Shown here: one piece after another, positions 18,628 through 26,982 of the stretch
Position numbering within the stretch: the stretch's first letter is position 1
How the letters are laid out: every line of letters begins with the position of its first letter
From: Siccibacter turicensis LMG 23730
GTDB lineage: Bacteria; Pseudomonadota; Gammaproteobacteria; Enterobacterales; Enterobacteriaceae
Direction of reading: 5' to 3'
DNA: 64,000 bases
Assembly: GCF_000463155.2 (NCBI RefSeq)
Contig: NZ_AWFZ01000028.1
Coordinates: forward strand, 902,910-966,909
Program-made: the position numbers and the translations under genes
Notes under the pieces: generated by a model
The model's input: the letters and a program-made list of their open reading frames with translations, nothing else
What the model was told of the DNA's origin: nothing
Databases searched by the model: none

Positions 18628-18637
18628 AAACGACGTC

Positions 18638-19786
18638 TTAGAAGTCGTAACGCAGACGAACCAGGTTCATGTCGCCCAGGTTGTCGGTGCTGGAGGTGAA
18701 CACGTGCTCGTAGTCCACGCGGAAACCGTAATCCAGCTGGAAGGCGATACCGACACCGTTGTCGATACGCTGATAGCTGCGGCCGCTGATGAACTCTTTA
18801 CGGTCACCCATCACGTAAGGCTGAACGGATTTCATGGCGTACTGGCCCACCGGGATTTTGTACCCCGCGAAGTATTCAATGCCCCATGCATCGCCGGCAA
18901 AGTAATCATTAGCTGATTTCTTTTTGGTGACCATGAAGTTTTCGTACCAGCCGCCGCCGAAGGAGAAGGTCCAGTTGTCCGGGGTCCAGCTCAGCGCGGT
19001 ACCGAGGATGTTCTGATCCCAGGTCTTGCTGTTGCTGGTGTCGTTTTCGCGGATGTCGGCACGAGTGTAGTTCCACGCTGCACCCCAGGTCAGATCGGAG
19101 GTCAGGTGGTAATCCAGCGCCAGCGAGCCGCCGCCTTTACGGTGATAGCGGAAGCCGTCGTTGGCATTGTAGTCATCGCTGAACAGGTAGGCGGCATAGA
19201 TGTCTGTATCGCCCACGGTTTTCTTATACTTCAGCATCTTACGTGAACGATAAGAGCCGTCGTAGTCGCCATTGATACCGTTGCCTGGCGCCTGGGCTTT
19301 CATGTCGTAATCCCAGATATCGGTTTTGGAACCGACCACATCGTAATAGGCGCTGTTCTGCTGGCCGAAGGTCAGGATACCCCAGGTGTCGCTTTTCAGA
19401 CCGGTATAGAGCATACGGCGGCTGGTGTCGGTCGCGCCGTCTTTATAGTGATTATCCCAGTTAAATACCGCCGGGATATTCACGCCCAGCTCGTAATAGT
19501 TTACCCAGCTGATATCGTCGAACAGATAATAATCGGCGGCGAAACGGAAACGGGTACCGCCGTCAAAACCGTTGCGCTTATAAGACCCTTTATCGCTGTC
19601 GCCGGTCATCATTTCAAACTGCGGACGAATACTGCCGCCGACGGTGAAATTAAGACGGCTTAACGGATCGCCCGGCTGTGTGTCGGCTTTGATCAGCGTA
19701 ATTTCCGCACTGGCGTTGAAAGAGGTCATTCCCACGAGCAGACCTGCCCCTACCAGTACTGGCAAAGCGCGCAATGTAAACTTCAT
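18638..19786 (-). CDS. Outer-membrane porin
   Basis: 382 residues. A signal peptide (about 1-27, ending NASA) is followed by a protein of alternating amphipathic strands rich in Tyr, Trp and Gly, with the closing LVRLRYDF and C-terminal Phe required for BamA-dependent insertion. It is not close to classic OmpC or OmpF; it has a long D/N/K-rich segment near residues 130-200 and an NYTRADIRENDTSNSK loop. A good AAGGA precedes the ATG. It replaces the rhsD-type material that K-12 carries near here (from memory). Substrate is unknown; general or carbohydrate-selective porin is likely. Confidence 0.85.
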   Translation of the reverse strand: MKFTLRALPVLVGAGLLVGMTSFNASAEITLIKADTQPGDPLSRLNFTVGGSIRPQFEMMTGDSDKGSYKRNGFDGGTRFRFAADYYLFDDISWVNYYELGVNIPAVFNWDNHYKDGATDTSRRMLYTGLKSDTWGILTFGQQNSAYYDVVGSKTDIWDYDMKAQAPGNGINGDYDGSYRSRKMLKYKKTVGDTDIYAAYLFSDDYNANDGFRYHRKGGGSLALDYHLTSDLTWGAAWNYTRADIRENDTSNSKTWDQNILGTALSWTPDNWTFSFGGGWYENFMVTKKKSANDYFAGDAWGIEYFAGYKIPVGQYAMKSVQPYVMGDRKEFISGRSYQRIDNGVGIAFQLDYGFRVDYEHVFTSSTDNLGDMNLVRLRYDF

Positions 19787-19921
19787 TTATTATCCTTAGT
19801 AACTACGTTTCTTTTAGCGAAAAAAATGGTACCGCTAATTAACGGCCGATTCGTCAGCAGGTTTAATGATTTGTGCCGTTAAGGTGTAAATATTTTATTA
19901 ATATATATTACAAAAAGAAAA

Positions 19922-19948
19922 AGGCGCCTGAAAATTAATCAGACGCCT
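19922..19948 (-). terminator. Rho-independent terminator of ybbAP
   Basis: Ten-base stem with one G-U pair (AGGCGTCTGA / TCAGGCGCCT on the minus strand), followed on that strand by TTTTTCTTTTTG. It lies just past the ybbP stop and before the porin promoter. Confidence 0.8.
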
Positions 19949-19969
19949 CTGTTTACTTAATCGCCGTAA

Positions 19970-22384
19970 TTAACCGGCGAACTGGCGGAACAGCGCTTTT
20001 CCTTTCAACAGTCGCACGCCCAGCCAGCCGCCGCACAGCGACAACAGCACCGCACCGGACAGCGGCAGGATCACCCACAGCCGCCACTCCGGCTCCCACG
20101 GAAAATCAAATACCCGGGTCTGCAACATGCCGAGCGCGGTCTCGGCACCGATCGCCGCCACCAGCCCGGCAACAATGCCCAACAGCGCAAACTCCCACCA
20201 CAGGGTGGCGCGCAGCATCCGTTTACTGGCCCCAAGCGTGCGGTAGACCACCAGCTCCTGATGCCGCTGGCGCATCCCCACCTGTACCTGGGCGAGCAGC
20301 AGCAGCACGCCGCAGGCGGTGACCAGCACCACCATCACTTCCAGCGCCCGGCTCACCTGCTCCAGCACCTGTCCGGCCTGACGCAGGATGGCGCCAATAT
20401 CCAGCAGCCCTACCGTGGGAAACTCGCGGTTAAGCTGGGTCAGCATGGTGTTACCCTGCTCCCAGCGGAAGCTGGTGAGCCAGCTCTGGGGCTGCCCGTC
20501 AAGCGCGCCCTGCGGGAAGATAAAGTAGAAGTTAGGCCGCAGACTCTCCCAGTCCACTTTGCGCAGGCTGGTGACCCTGGCGGTGAAGTCCTGGGTATCG
20601 CCGGTGAAGGTGATGCTGTCCCCCAGCCCGATATTCAGGCGCGTCGCCAGCCCCTGATCCATTGACACTTCTCCGGCTTTTGGCGGCCAGCTGCCCGCGG
20701 TAATCGGGTTGTGGCTCGGCTTACTCTCCTGCCAGGTGAGGTTCAGCTCGCGGTTGAGCGCCTCATCGCTGTTACCGGCGGTGGTTTTACCGTCGATGGC
20801 GGTCAGACGCGCCCGCACAATCGGGTAGAAGGCTTCAGGGATCACCTGGTGTTCGGCAAGAAACGCTTTCAGCGATCCCACCTCTTCCGGCGCGATATTG
20901 ATCAGGAAGTAGTTCGGGCTTTCTGGCGGGAGCTGCTGCTGCCAGCGCGAGAGCAGATCGCCGCGCAGCACCAGCATCAGGGCCAGCAGCATAAAGGAGA
21001 GCGAAAACGCCGCCAGCTGGCTCATGGTGGACCAGGGCTGATGCAGCAGGCGATTCACCGCCAGCCGCAGCGACAGCGATCGGAACGTCAGGCGCTTAAG
21101 CAGGCGCAGCAGCAGCCAGCCGGCCAGACCGCAAATCAGCGCCAGCACCACCGCCCCGGCCAGTACCGCCCAGAGCAGGGTTTGCCCGCCCATCAGCCAG
21201 GCAAGCAGCGCCACCACCACCACCGCCATGACTGGCAGATATATCTTCAGCGGCCAGACCCGGGCGACCACATCGCGGCGCAGCACGCGCAGCGGCTGCG
21301 TGGCGAGCAGCAGACGATACGGCCGCAGCCCGACCAGCAGGGAGATCACCACCATCGAGCCAACCGCCCACAGCCACGGCCAGCCGCTTGCTGCGGGCAG
21401 CGTCGCCGGCAGCACCGGTTTGAGCAACAGCAGCAGCACGCGCTCAAACAGTAACCCCACCGCGCCGCCGGTGAGCGTCGCCAGCCCCAGCACCATCAGC
21501 CACTGGCCGATGATCAGCTTGCGCAGCGCCTGCCGTCCGGCACCGAGGGTTTTCAGAATCGCCACCAGATCGTAGCGGCTGCGGCAGTAGTGGCTCATCG
21601 CCACCGCCACGGCGCTGACCGCCAGCAGCAGCGTCAGCAGCGCCGAGAGCAGCAGGAACTGCTGGGAGCGCTGGAGCGATTTCCCCAGCGCGCCCTCTTC
21701 GTCCTCCATCCCCAGCCAGCGGTGCTCCGGCTTGAGCTTCGGCAGCAGCCAGGATTCGTAGGCCGCTATCTGATTGGGTTCGCCGGCGAACTTATAGCGC
21801 CAGCTGATACGGCTGCCGGGCTGCACGGCGGCGGTCTTCGCCACGTCCTCAATGTTCATTAAAAGACGCGGGGCCATCTGGAAGGGATTGAAGCCCGCGT
21901 CCGGCTCCTGGATAACCTCCCCGGCGACCCGCAGCGTGGCGTCGCCGACGTCGATGGTGTCGCCGGGCTTGAGATTAAGCATTGCCATCAGGCGCGGGGC
22001 CAGCAGGACGCTGCCCGGTGCAGGCTTCAGGCCTGCCGGGGCCGTCTGCAACGTACCGTAGAGCGGATAGCCGCTGTCCACCGCTTTGATGTACGCCAGC
22101 TGCGGCGTGTCCCCGGCAAAGGTCATGGTCGGGAAAGAGAGCTGGCGGTTAACCCGCAGGCCCGCCTTTGTTGCCTCCGCAAGCCAGGCCTCGGGGATCT
22201 CGTGGCTGCTGCGCAGCACGCGGTCGCCCGCCATAAACTCCCGGCTCTGCTGGCTCAGCCCTTTTTCCATGCGGTCGCTGATGCTGCCCAGCGCCAGCAC
22301 GCAGGCCACCGCCAGGCTCAGCGCCAGCCAGACAATCAGCAGCGATGGCGAACGCCATTCGCGCCAGAACCAGCGTGCAATCAT
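19970..22384 (-). CDS. ybbP: ABC transporter permease YbbP (FtsX family)
   Basis: 804 residues, same length as E. coli YbbP. It has an N-terminal membrane helix (about 15-35), a large periplasmic domain, and two blocks of FtsX-type helices (about 250-430 and 690-790), as in MacB/LolC-type mechanotransmission permeases rather than importers. It pairs with the ATPase YbbA, whose stop overlaps its start by four bases. The complex is proposed to act on the envelope; its substrate is not established as far as I know. Confidence 0.95.
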   Translation of the reverse strand: MIARWFWREWRSPSLLIVWLALSLAVACVLALGSISDRMEKGLSQQSREFMAGDRVLRSSHEIPEAWLAEATKAGLRVNRQLSFPTMTFAGDTPQLAYIKAVDSGYPLYGTLQTAPAGLKPAPGSVLLAPRLMAMLNLKPGDTIDVGDATLRVAGEVIQEPDAGFNPFQMAPRLLMNIEDVAKTAAVQPGSRISWRYKFAGEPNQIAAYESWLLPKLKPEHRWLGMEDEEGALGKSLQRSQQFLLLSALLTLLLAVSAVAVAMSHYCRSRYDLVAILKTLGAGRQALRKLIIGQWLMVLGLATLTGGAVGLLFERVLLLLLKPVLPATLPAASGWPWLWAVGSMVVISLLVGLRPYRLLLATQPLRVLRRDVVARVWPLKIYLPVMAVVVVALLAWLMGGQTLLWAVLAGAVVLALICGLAGWLLLRLLKRLTFRSLSLRLAVNRLLHQPWSTMSQLAAFSLSFMLLALMLVLRGDLLSRWQQQLPPESPNYFLINIAPEEVGSLKAFLAEHQVIPEAFYPIVRARLTAIDGKTTAGNSDEALNRELNLTWQESKPSHNPITAGSWPPKAGEVSMDQGLATRLNIGLGDSITFTGDTQDFTARVTSLRKVDWESLRPNFYFIFPQGALDGQPQSWLTSFRWEQGNTMLTQLNREFPTVGLLDIGAILRQAGQVLEQVSRALEVMVVLVTACGVLLLLAQVQVGMRQRHQELVVYRTLGASKRMLRATLWWEFALLGIVAGLVAAIGAETALGMLQTRVFDFPWEPEWRLWVILPLSGAVLLSLCGGWLGVRLLKGKALFRQFAG

Positions 22385-23067
22385 GCTTCCTCCACCAGCG
22401 TACCGTCCACCAACCGCAGACGCCGATCGCAGCGCGCCGCCAGCTGCGGATCGTGGGTGACTAAAATCAGCGTTGTTGCGTAGTCGCGGTTCATGGAGAA
22501 CAGCAGATCGGCAATCTTGTCGCCGGTGTGGCGATCCAGATTGCCGGTCGGCTCATCGGCGAACAGTACCGCAGGCTGGCCGTTGAAGGCGCGGGCCAGC
22601 GCCACGCGCTGCTGCTCACCGCCGGAGAGCTGCGCCGGAAGGTGATCGAGGCGTTTGCCGAGGCCAAGCGCTTCCAGCTGCGCTTTGGCTTTTGCCCGAC
22701 TTTCCGCGCTGCTTTCACCGCGCAGCAGCGCCGGCAGCTCGACGTTCTCCAGCGCGTTAAGGGTCGGGATCAGCATGAACGACTGGAACACAAACCCGAC
22801 CTGGCGCGCGCGCAGCTGCGCTCTGGCCTCTTCGTCCATGCGGTGCAGCGGCTGGCCGAGCAGATTAACCTCGCCGTCGGTTCCGTCGTCCAGCCCGGCG
22901 AGAATAGCCAGCAGCGTGGACTTCCCGGAGCCGGATTCACCGATAAGCGCGATGGTCTGCGCCGGTTTGACAACCAGCTCAACTCCGGTAAGGATGGAAA
23001 GCTCATGTTCCCCCTGACCGACGGATTTCTTAAGATGATGAACTTCAACAATGTTTTCCGCTGGCAT
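22381..23067 (-). CDS. ybbA: ABC transporter ATP-binding protein YbbA (MacB/LolD type)
   Basis: 228 residues, as in E. coli. The ATPase motifs are intact: Walker A GESGSGKS (about residue 44), Q-loop FVFQSFMLIPTLNALENV, signature LSGGEQQR, Walker B AVLFADEP and switch His in VTHDP. It belongs to the LolD/MacB class that partners FtsX-type permeases. It overlaps ybbP by four bases (ATGA). Its 5' end overlaps the 5' end of divergent tesA by about 33 bases, so the two promoters must lie inside each other's genes. Confidence 0.96.
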   Translation of the reverse strand: MPAENIVEVHHLKKSVGQGEHELSILTGVELVVKPAQTIALIGESGSGKSTLLAILAGLDDGTDGEVNLLGQPLHRMDEEARAQLRARQVGFVFQSFMLIPTLNALENVELPALLRGESSAESRAKAKAQLEALGLGKRLDHLPAQLSGGEQQRVALARAFNGQPAVLFADEPTGNLDRHTGDKIADLLFSMNRDYATTLILVTHDPQLAARCDRRLRLVDGTLVEEA

Positions 23068-23664
23068 TTGCCCTTCCTGTTTCTGGCTCTGTTGACCTGT
23101 CGCGCCGCCGCGGCGGACACGTTGTTAGTGCTGGGTGACAGCCTGAGCGCCGGATACCGTATGTCGGCTACCAGCGCCTGGCCTGCGCTGCTCAACGAGA
23201 AGTGGCAGCAGCGCGACACAAAGGTAGTGAATGCCAGCATCAGCGGCGATACCTCACAGCAGGGGCTGGCGCGCCTCCCGGCGCTTCTGAAGCAGCACCA
23301 GCCGCGCTGGGTGCTGATTGAGCTGGGCGGCAACGACGGCCTGCGCGGCTTTCAGCCGGACGCCGTAGAAACCACGCTGCGTAAAATCATTACGACCGTG
23401 AAAGCGGCCGATGCAGAGCCGCTTCTGATGCAAATTCGTCTGCCGGCCAACTATGGACGCCGGTATAATGAAGCGTTTGGCGCGATTTATCCGCAGCTTG
23501 CGAAGGAATTCGATATTCCTCTGGTTCCCTTTTTCATGGAAGAAGTCTATCTGAAACCGGGCTGGATGCAGGATGACGGTATTCACCCCAATCGCGATGC
23601 GCAGCCCTTTATTGCGGACTGGATGGCAACGCGACTGGCTCCTTTAGTTAACCACGACTCATAA
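23035..23664 (+). CDS. tesA: Acyl-CoA thioesterase I / protease I / lysophospholipase L1
   Basis: 209 residues including a signal peptide (MMNFNNVFRWHLPFLFLALL..., cleaved after AAA). This is a periplasmic SGNH hydrolase acting on acyl-CoA, acyl esters and lysophospholipids. Blocks are GDSLSAGYR (nucleophile Ser), GGNDGLRG, and DGIHPNRDAQ (catalytic Asp and His). Two tandem ATGs (23035, 23038) are possible starts; the first matches the E. coli MMNFNN start. It is one residue longer than E. coli TesA (QQRDTK in place of QSKT). The gene overlaps the 5' end of ybbA head to head. Confidence 0.97.
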   Translation: MMNFNNVFRWHLPFLFLALLTCRAAAADTLLVLGDSLSAGYRMSATSAWPALLNEKWQQRDTKVVNASISGDTSQQGLARLPALLKQHQPRWVLIELGGNDGLRGFQPDAVETTLRKIITTVKAADAEPLLMQIRLPANYGRRYNEAFGAIYPQLAKEFDIPLVPFFMEEVYLKPGWMQDDGIHPNRDAQPFIADWMATRLAPLVNHDS

Positions 23665-23674
23665 ATGTTCGGGG

Positions 23675-24463
23675 ATGCCGTCTGGTAAAGTTATGCAAAA
23701 ATCTGTCTTAATTACAGGCTGTTCGAGCGGGATTGGCCTTGAAAGCGCACGGGAATTACAGCGTCAGGGCTTCCACGTGCTGGCCGCGTGCCGCAAGCAA
23801 GCGGACGTCGATACCATGAACGGGCTGGGGTTTACCGGCGTTCTGCTCGATCTCGACTCGCCATCAAGCGTAGAACAGGCTGCCGCGTACGTCATCGAAC
23901 ACACCGGTAATCGCCTGTGGGGGATTTTCAACAACGCCGGTTTTGGCCTGTACGGGCCGCTGCACACCATCAACCGCGCGCAGCTTGAGCAGCAGTTTTC
24001 CGCCAACTTTTTTGGCGCGCACCAGCTCACCATGCTGCTGCTGCCCGCCATGCTGCCGCACGGCGAAGGGCGCATCGTGATGACCAGTTCGGTGATGGGG
24101 CTGATCTCCACGCCAGGCCGCGGGGCCTACGCCGCCAGCAAGTACGCGCTGGAAGCCTGGTCGGACGCGCTGCGCATGGAGCTGCGCCATACCGGGATCA
24201 AGGTCAGCCTGATTGAGCCCGGCCCGATTCGCACCCGTTTTACCGACAACGTCAACCAGACCCAGTCCGACAAGCCGGTAGAGAATCCCGGTATCGCAGC
24301 GCGCTTTACCCTCGGCCCGGACGCGGTGGTCGCAAAAGTACGCCATGCGTTTGAGAGCAACGCGCCGAAAATTCGCTATCCGGTCACGCTGGTCACCAGG
24401 GCGGTATGCATACTGAAACGCCTGCTGCCAACGCGGGCGATGGATAAAATTTTACGTGGCTAA
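23675..24463 (+). CDS. ybbO: SDR oxidoreductase YbbO
   Basis: 262 residues; classical SDR with TGCSSGIGLESA (cofactor loop), NNAG, the catalytic Ser in IVMTSSVMGL, and YAASK. The C-terminal basic tail (LKRLLPTRAMDKIL) is characteristic of E. coli YbbO, reported as an NADP-dependent aldehyde reductase. ATG 23675 has GGGG immediately upstream; a second ATG at 23693 (MQKSVLITG) is possible. It follows tesA by ten bases and is probably cotranscribed with it. Confidence 0.94.
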   Translation: MPSGKVMQKSVLITGCSSGIGLESARELQRQGFHVLAACRKQADVDTMNGLGFTGVLLDLDSPSSVEQAAAYVIEHTGNRLWGIFNNAGFGLYGPLHTINRAQLEQQFSANFFGAHQLTMLLLPAMLPHGEGRIVMTSSVMGLISTPGRGAYAASKYALEAWSDALRMELRHTGIKVSLIEPGPIRTRFTDNVNQTQSDKPVENPGIAARFTLGPDAVVAKVRHAFESNAPKIRYPVTLVTRAVCILKRLLPTRAMDKILRG

Positions 24464-24520
24464 GTTGAAGCGCCTGCCGCTGCCCCCATGTAAAAAGAAA
24501 CTGACAACAGAGAGTGACTC

Positions 24521-25375
24521 ATGTCTGTAGAAAATATTATCAACATCAGCGAAGCGAACCTGCATCAGGTCCTTGAACAGTCCGTGACCACCCCGGTGCT
24601 GTTCTACTTCTGGTCCGAGCGCAGCCAGCACTGCCTGCAGCTGACCCCGGTGCTGGAATCCCTTGCCGCCCAGTACAACGGCCAGTTCGTGCTGGCGAAG
24701 GTCGACTGCGACGCCGAGCAGATGGTGGCCTCCCAGTTTGGCCTGCGCGCTATTCCTACCGTCTACCTGTTCCAGAACGGGCAGCCGGTAGATGGCTTCC
24801 AGGGTCCTCAGCCGGAAGAGGCGATTCGCGCCCTGCTCGACAAAGTGCTGCCGCGCGAAGAGGAGCTGAAAGCTCAGGAAGCGATGAAGCTTATCGAAGA
24901 GGGTAAACATCAGGAGGCGCTGCCGCTGCTCAAAGAGGCCTGGCAGCTCTCTAACCAGCAGAGCGAAATTGGCCTGCTGCTGGCGCAGACGCAGATCGCC
25001 CTGAACCGCTCCGAGGATGCGGAAGCGGTGCTGAAAACCATCCCGCTTCAGGACCAGGATACCCGCTACCAGGGCCTGGTGGCGCAGATCGATCTGCTGA
25101 AGCAGGCCGCCGACACGCCGGAGATCCAGCAGCTGCAGCAGCAGGTTGCCGATAATCCTGACGATGCCGCGCTGGCAAGCCAGCTGGCGTTGCAGCTGCA
25201 TCAGGTGGGTCGTAACGAAGAGGCGCTGGCGCTGCTGTTTGATCACCTGAAAAAAGATCTCGGTGCCGCCGACGGTCAGGCGCGCAAAATCATGCAGGAG
25301 ATCCTGGCTGCACTCGGGACCGGCGACGCGCTGGCCTCGAAATACCGCCGCCAGCTCTACTCCCTGCTTTACTGA
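24521..25375 (+). CDS. cnoX: Thioredoxin-like chaperedoxin CnoX (YbbN)
   Basis: 284 residues, same as E. coli YbbN/CnoX. Residues 1-110 form a thioredoxin fold in which the CxxC is replaced by SQHC (only Cys38 kept), with Cys63 in KVDCDAEQM. The rest is a helical TPR-like region. In E. coli it protects unfolded proteins from oxidation under hypochlorous stress and hands them to GroEL. It lies downstream of ybbO with its own ribosome-binding site (a GAGTGA-like sequence before ATG 24521). Confidence 0.96.
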   Translation: MSVENIINISEANLHQVLEQSVTTPVLFYFWSERSQHCLQLTPVLESLAAQYNGQFVLAKVDCDAEQMVASQFGLRAIPTVYLFQNGQPVDGFQGPQPEEAIRALLDKVLPREEELKAQEAMKLIEEGKHQEALPLLKEAWQLSNQQSEIGLLLAQTQIALNRSEDAEAVLKTIPLQDQDTRYQGLVAQIDLLKQAADTPEIQQLQQQVADNPDDAALASQLALQLHQVGRNEEALALLFDHLKKDLGAADGQARKIMQEILAALGTGDALASKYRRQLYSLLY

Positions 25376-25385
25376 TCCTGCCCCG

Positions 25386-25408
25386 GGAGCGGGCTGATAA
25401 CCCGCTCC
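25386..25408 (+). terminator. Hairpin after ybbN
   Basis: Eight-base stem GGAGCGGG / CCCGCTCC with a 7-base loop, followed within ten bases by CCCTTTTTCC. Probable terminator of tesA-ybbO-ybbN. Confidence 0.55.
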
Positions 25409-25557
25409 TGCCACTCCCTTTTTCCGCTACCGTCTCTCATTTTCCCCCACGCGCATCACGCCGCTTCACACTTACCGTCGCCCCCGGATGTTAATAGCTA
25501 TCCCCCGCCCCCTGCCGCGGGCTAAAATAGCGTCAAACTAACAAAGGAGGTTGTTTG

Positions 25558-26472
25558 ATGCTTATTCTGATTCCCGTACTGATTCTCGTGGCGCTGGTGG
25601 TGGTCTTTGCCGGTGTCAAAATCGTGCCGCAGGGCTACCAGTGGACGGTGGAGCGTTTTGGCCGCTACACCACCACTCTGCAACCGGGCCTGAACCTTGT
25701 CGTGCCGTTTATGGATCGCATCGGCCGCAAGATCAACATGATGGAGCAGGTGCTCGACATCCCGTCCCAGGAAGTGATCTCAAAAGACAACGCCAACGTC
25801 GCCATTGACGCGGTGTGCTTTATTCAGGTTATCGATGCGCCGAAGGCCGCGTACGAGGTGAGCAACCTCGAACTGGCGATCATCAACCTCACCATGACCA
25901 ACATCCGTACCGTGCTCGGCTCGATGGAGCTGGACGAGATGCTCTCCCAGCGCGACAACATCAATACCCGCCTGCTGCATATCGTGGATGAAGCCACCAA
26001 CCCGTGGGGCATCAAGATCACCCGTATTGAGATCCGCGACGTGCGTCCGCCGGCTGAACTGATTGATGCCATGAATGCCCAGATGAAGGCGGAGCGTACC
26101 AAACGCGCCTATATTCTGGAGGCGGAGGGGATCCGTCAGGCGGAAATCGTCAAAGCCGAGGGGGAGAAGCAGTCGAAGATCCTGAAGGCCGAAGGGGAGC
26201 GTCAGTCGGCCTTCCTCGAAGCGGAAGCCCGCGAGCGTAGCGCCGAAGCCGAAGCGCGCGCCACTAAAATGGTGTCCGAGGCGATTGCCGCAGGGGATAT
26301 TCAGGCGGTGAACTACTTCGTGGCGCAGAAATATACCGAAGCGCTGCAGCAGATCGGTTCGGCCAACAACAGCAAAGTGGTGCTGATGCCGCTGGATGCC
26401 AGCAGTCTGATGGGCTCCATCGCCGGTATCAGCGAACTTATCAAAGAGAGCGGCACCGCCCGGCATAAATGA
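25558..26472 (+). CDS. qmcA: SPFH/stomatin-like membrane protein QmcA
   Basis: 304 residues. One N-terminal membrane helix (about 2-20) is followed by a PHB/SPFH domain ([20 protein letters not shown] onward) and a coiled coil rich in [18 protein letters not shown] repeats (about 180-240). It forms large membrane assemblies with a role in envelope quality control linked to FtsH in E. coli. AAAGGAGG lies seven bases before ATG 25558, which decides the start over the TTG one codon upstream. It overlaps ybbJ by four bases, the usual SPFH/NfeD pairing. Confidence 0.97.
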   Translation: MLILIPVLILVALVVVFAGVKIVPQGYQWTVERFGRYTTTLQPGLNLVVPFMDRIGRKINMMEQVLDIPSQEVISKDNANVAIDAVCFIQVIDAPKAAYEVSNLELAIINLTMTNIRTVLGSMELDEMLSQRDNINTRLLHIVDEATNPWGIKITRIEIRDVRPPAELIDAMNAQMKAERTKRAYILEAEGIRQAEIVKAEGEKQSKILKAEGERQSAFLEAEARERSAEAEARATKMVSEAIAAGDIQAVNYFVAQKYTEALQQIGSANNSKVVLMPLDASSLMGSIAGISELIKESGTARHK

Positions 26473-26921
26473 TGATTGAGCTGATAAGCGAACACGCACA
26501 CATATTCTGGCTGGCGCTTGGCGGCCTGCTGCTGGCCGCCGAGATGCTGGGTGCCGGTGGCTATCTGCTGTGGAGCGGCGTGGCGGCTATCGTCACCGGC
26601 CTGGTGGCCTGGATTGTGCCCACCGGCTGGGAGTGGCAGGGCATCTGCTTTGCCCTGATTACCGTGGTCGCCGCCGTGCTCTGGTCGCGCTGGCTGAAGC
26701 GCAAAGCGCAGCCGGAAGGCAACAACGGGCTCAACCAGCGCGGACGCCAGCTGATCGGCCAGCGTTTTCGCCTTGAGCAGCCGCTGGTCAACGGGCGCGG
26801 GCACGTGCGCATCGGCGACAGCAGCTGGCCGGTGCAGGCCGACGCCGATCTGCCCGCGGCGACGCTGGTGGAAGTCACCGCCGTAGACGGGATCACGCTG
26901 CGAATTAAAGCGTGCGCCTGA
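26469..26921 (+). CDS. ybbJ: NfeD-family membrane protein YbbJ
   Basis: 150 residues with two or three membrane helices (about 10-75) and a C-terminal OB-like beta domain ([20 protein letters not shown]). NfeD proteins partner SPFH proteins; here the start overlaps the qmcA stop (ATGATG), with a second Met one codon on. It corresponds to E. coli YbbJ, which modulates QmcA. A strong terminator follows. Confidence 0.95.
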   Translation: MMIELISEHAHIFWLALGGLLLAAEMLGAGGYLLWSGVAAIVTGLVAWIVPTGWEWQGICFALITVVAAVLWSRWLKRKAQPEGNNGLNQRGRQLIGQRFRLEQPLVNGRGHVRIGDSSWPVQADADLPAATLVEVTAVDGITLRIKACA

Positions 26922-26932
26922 CCGTCCCTGCC

Positions 26933-26962
26933 GACGCCGCGCGCTCGTCGCGGCGTCTTTTT
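26933..26962 (+). terminator. Rho-independent terminator of qmcA-ybbJ
   Basis: Nine-base stem GACGCCGCG / CGCGGCGTC with a seven-base loop, followed by TTTTT. It separates ybbJ from the secreted-protein gene that starts 20 bases later. Confidence 0.85.
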
Positions 26963-26982
26963 CATTGCTAACGGAATCTATC

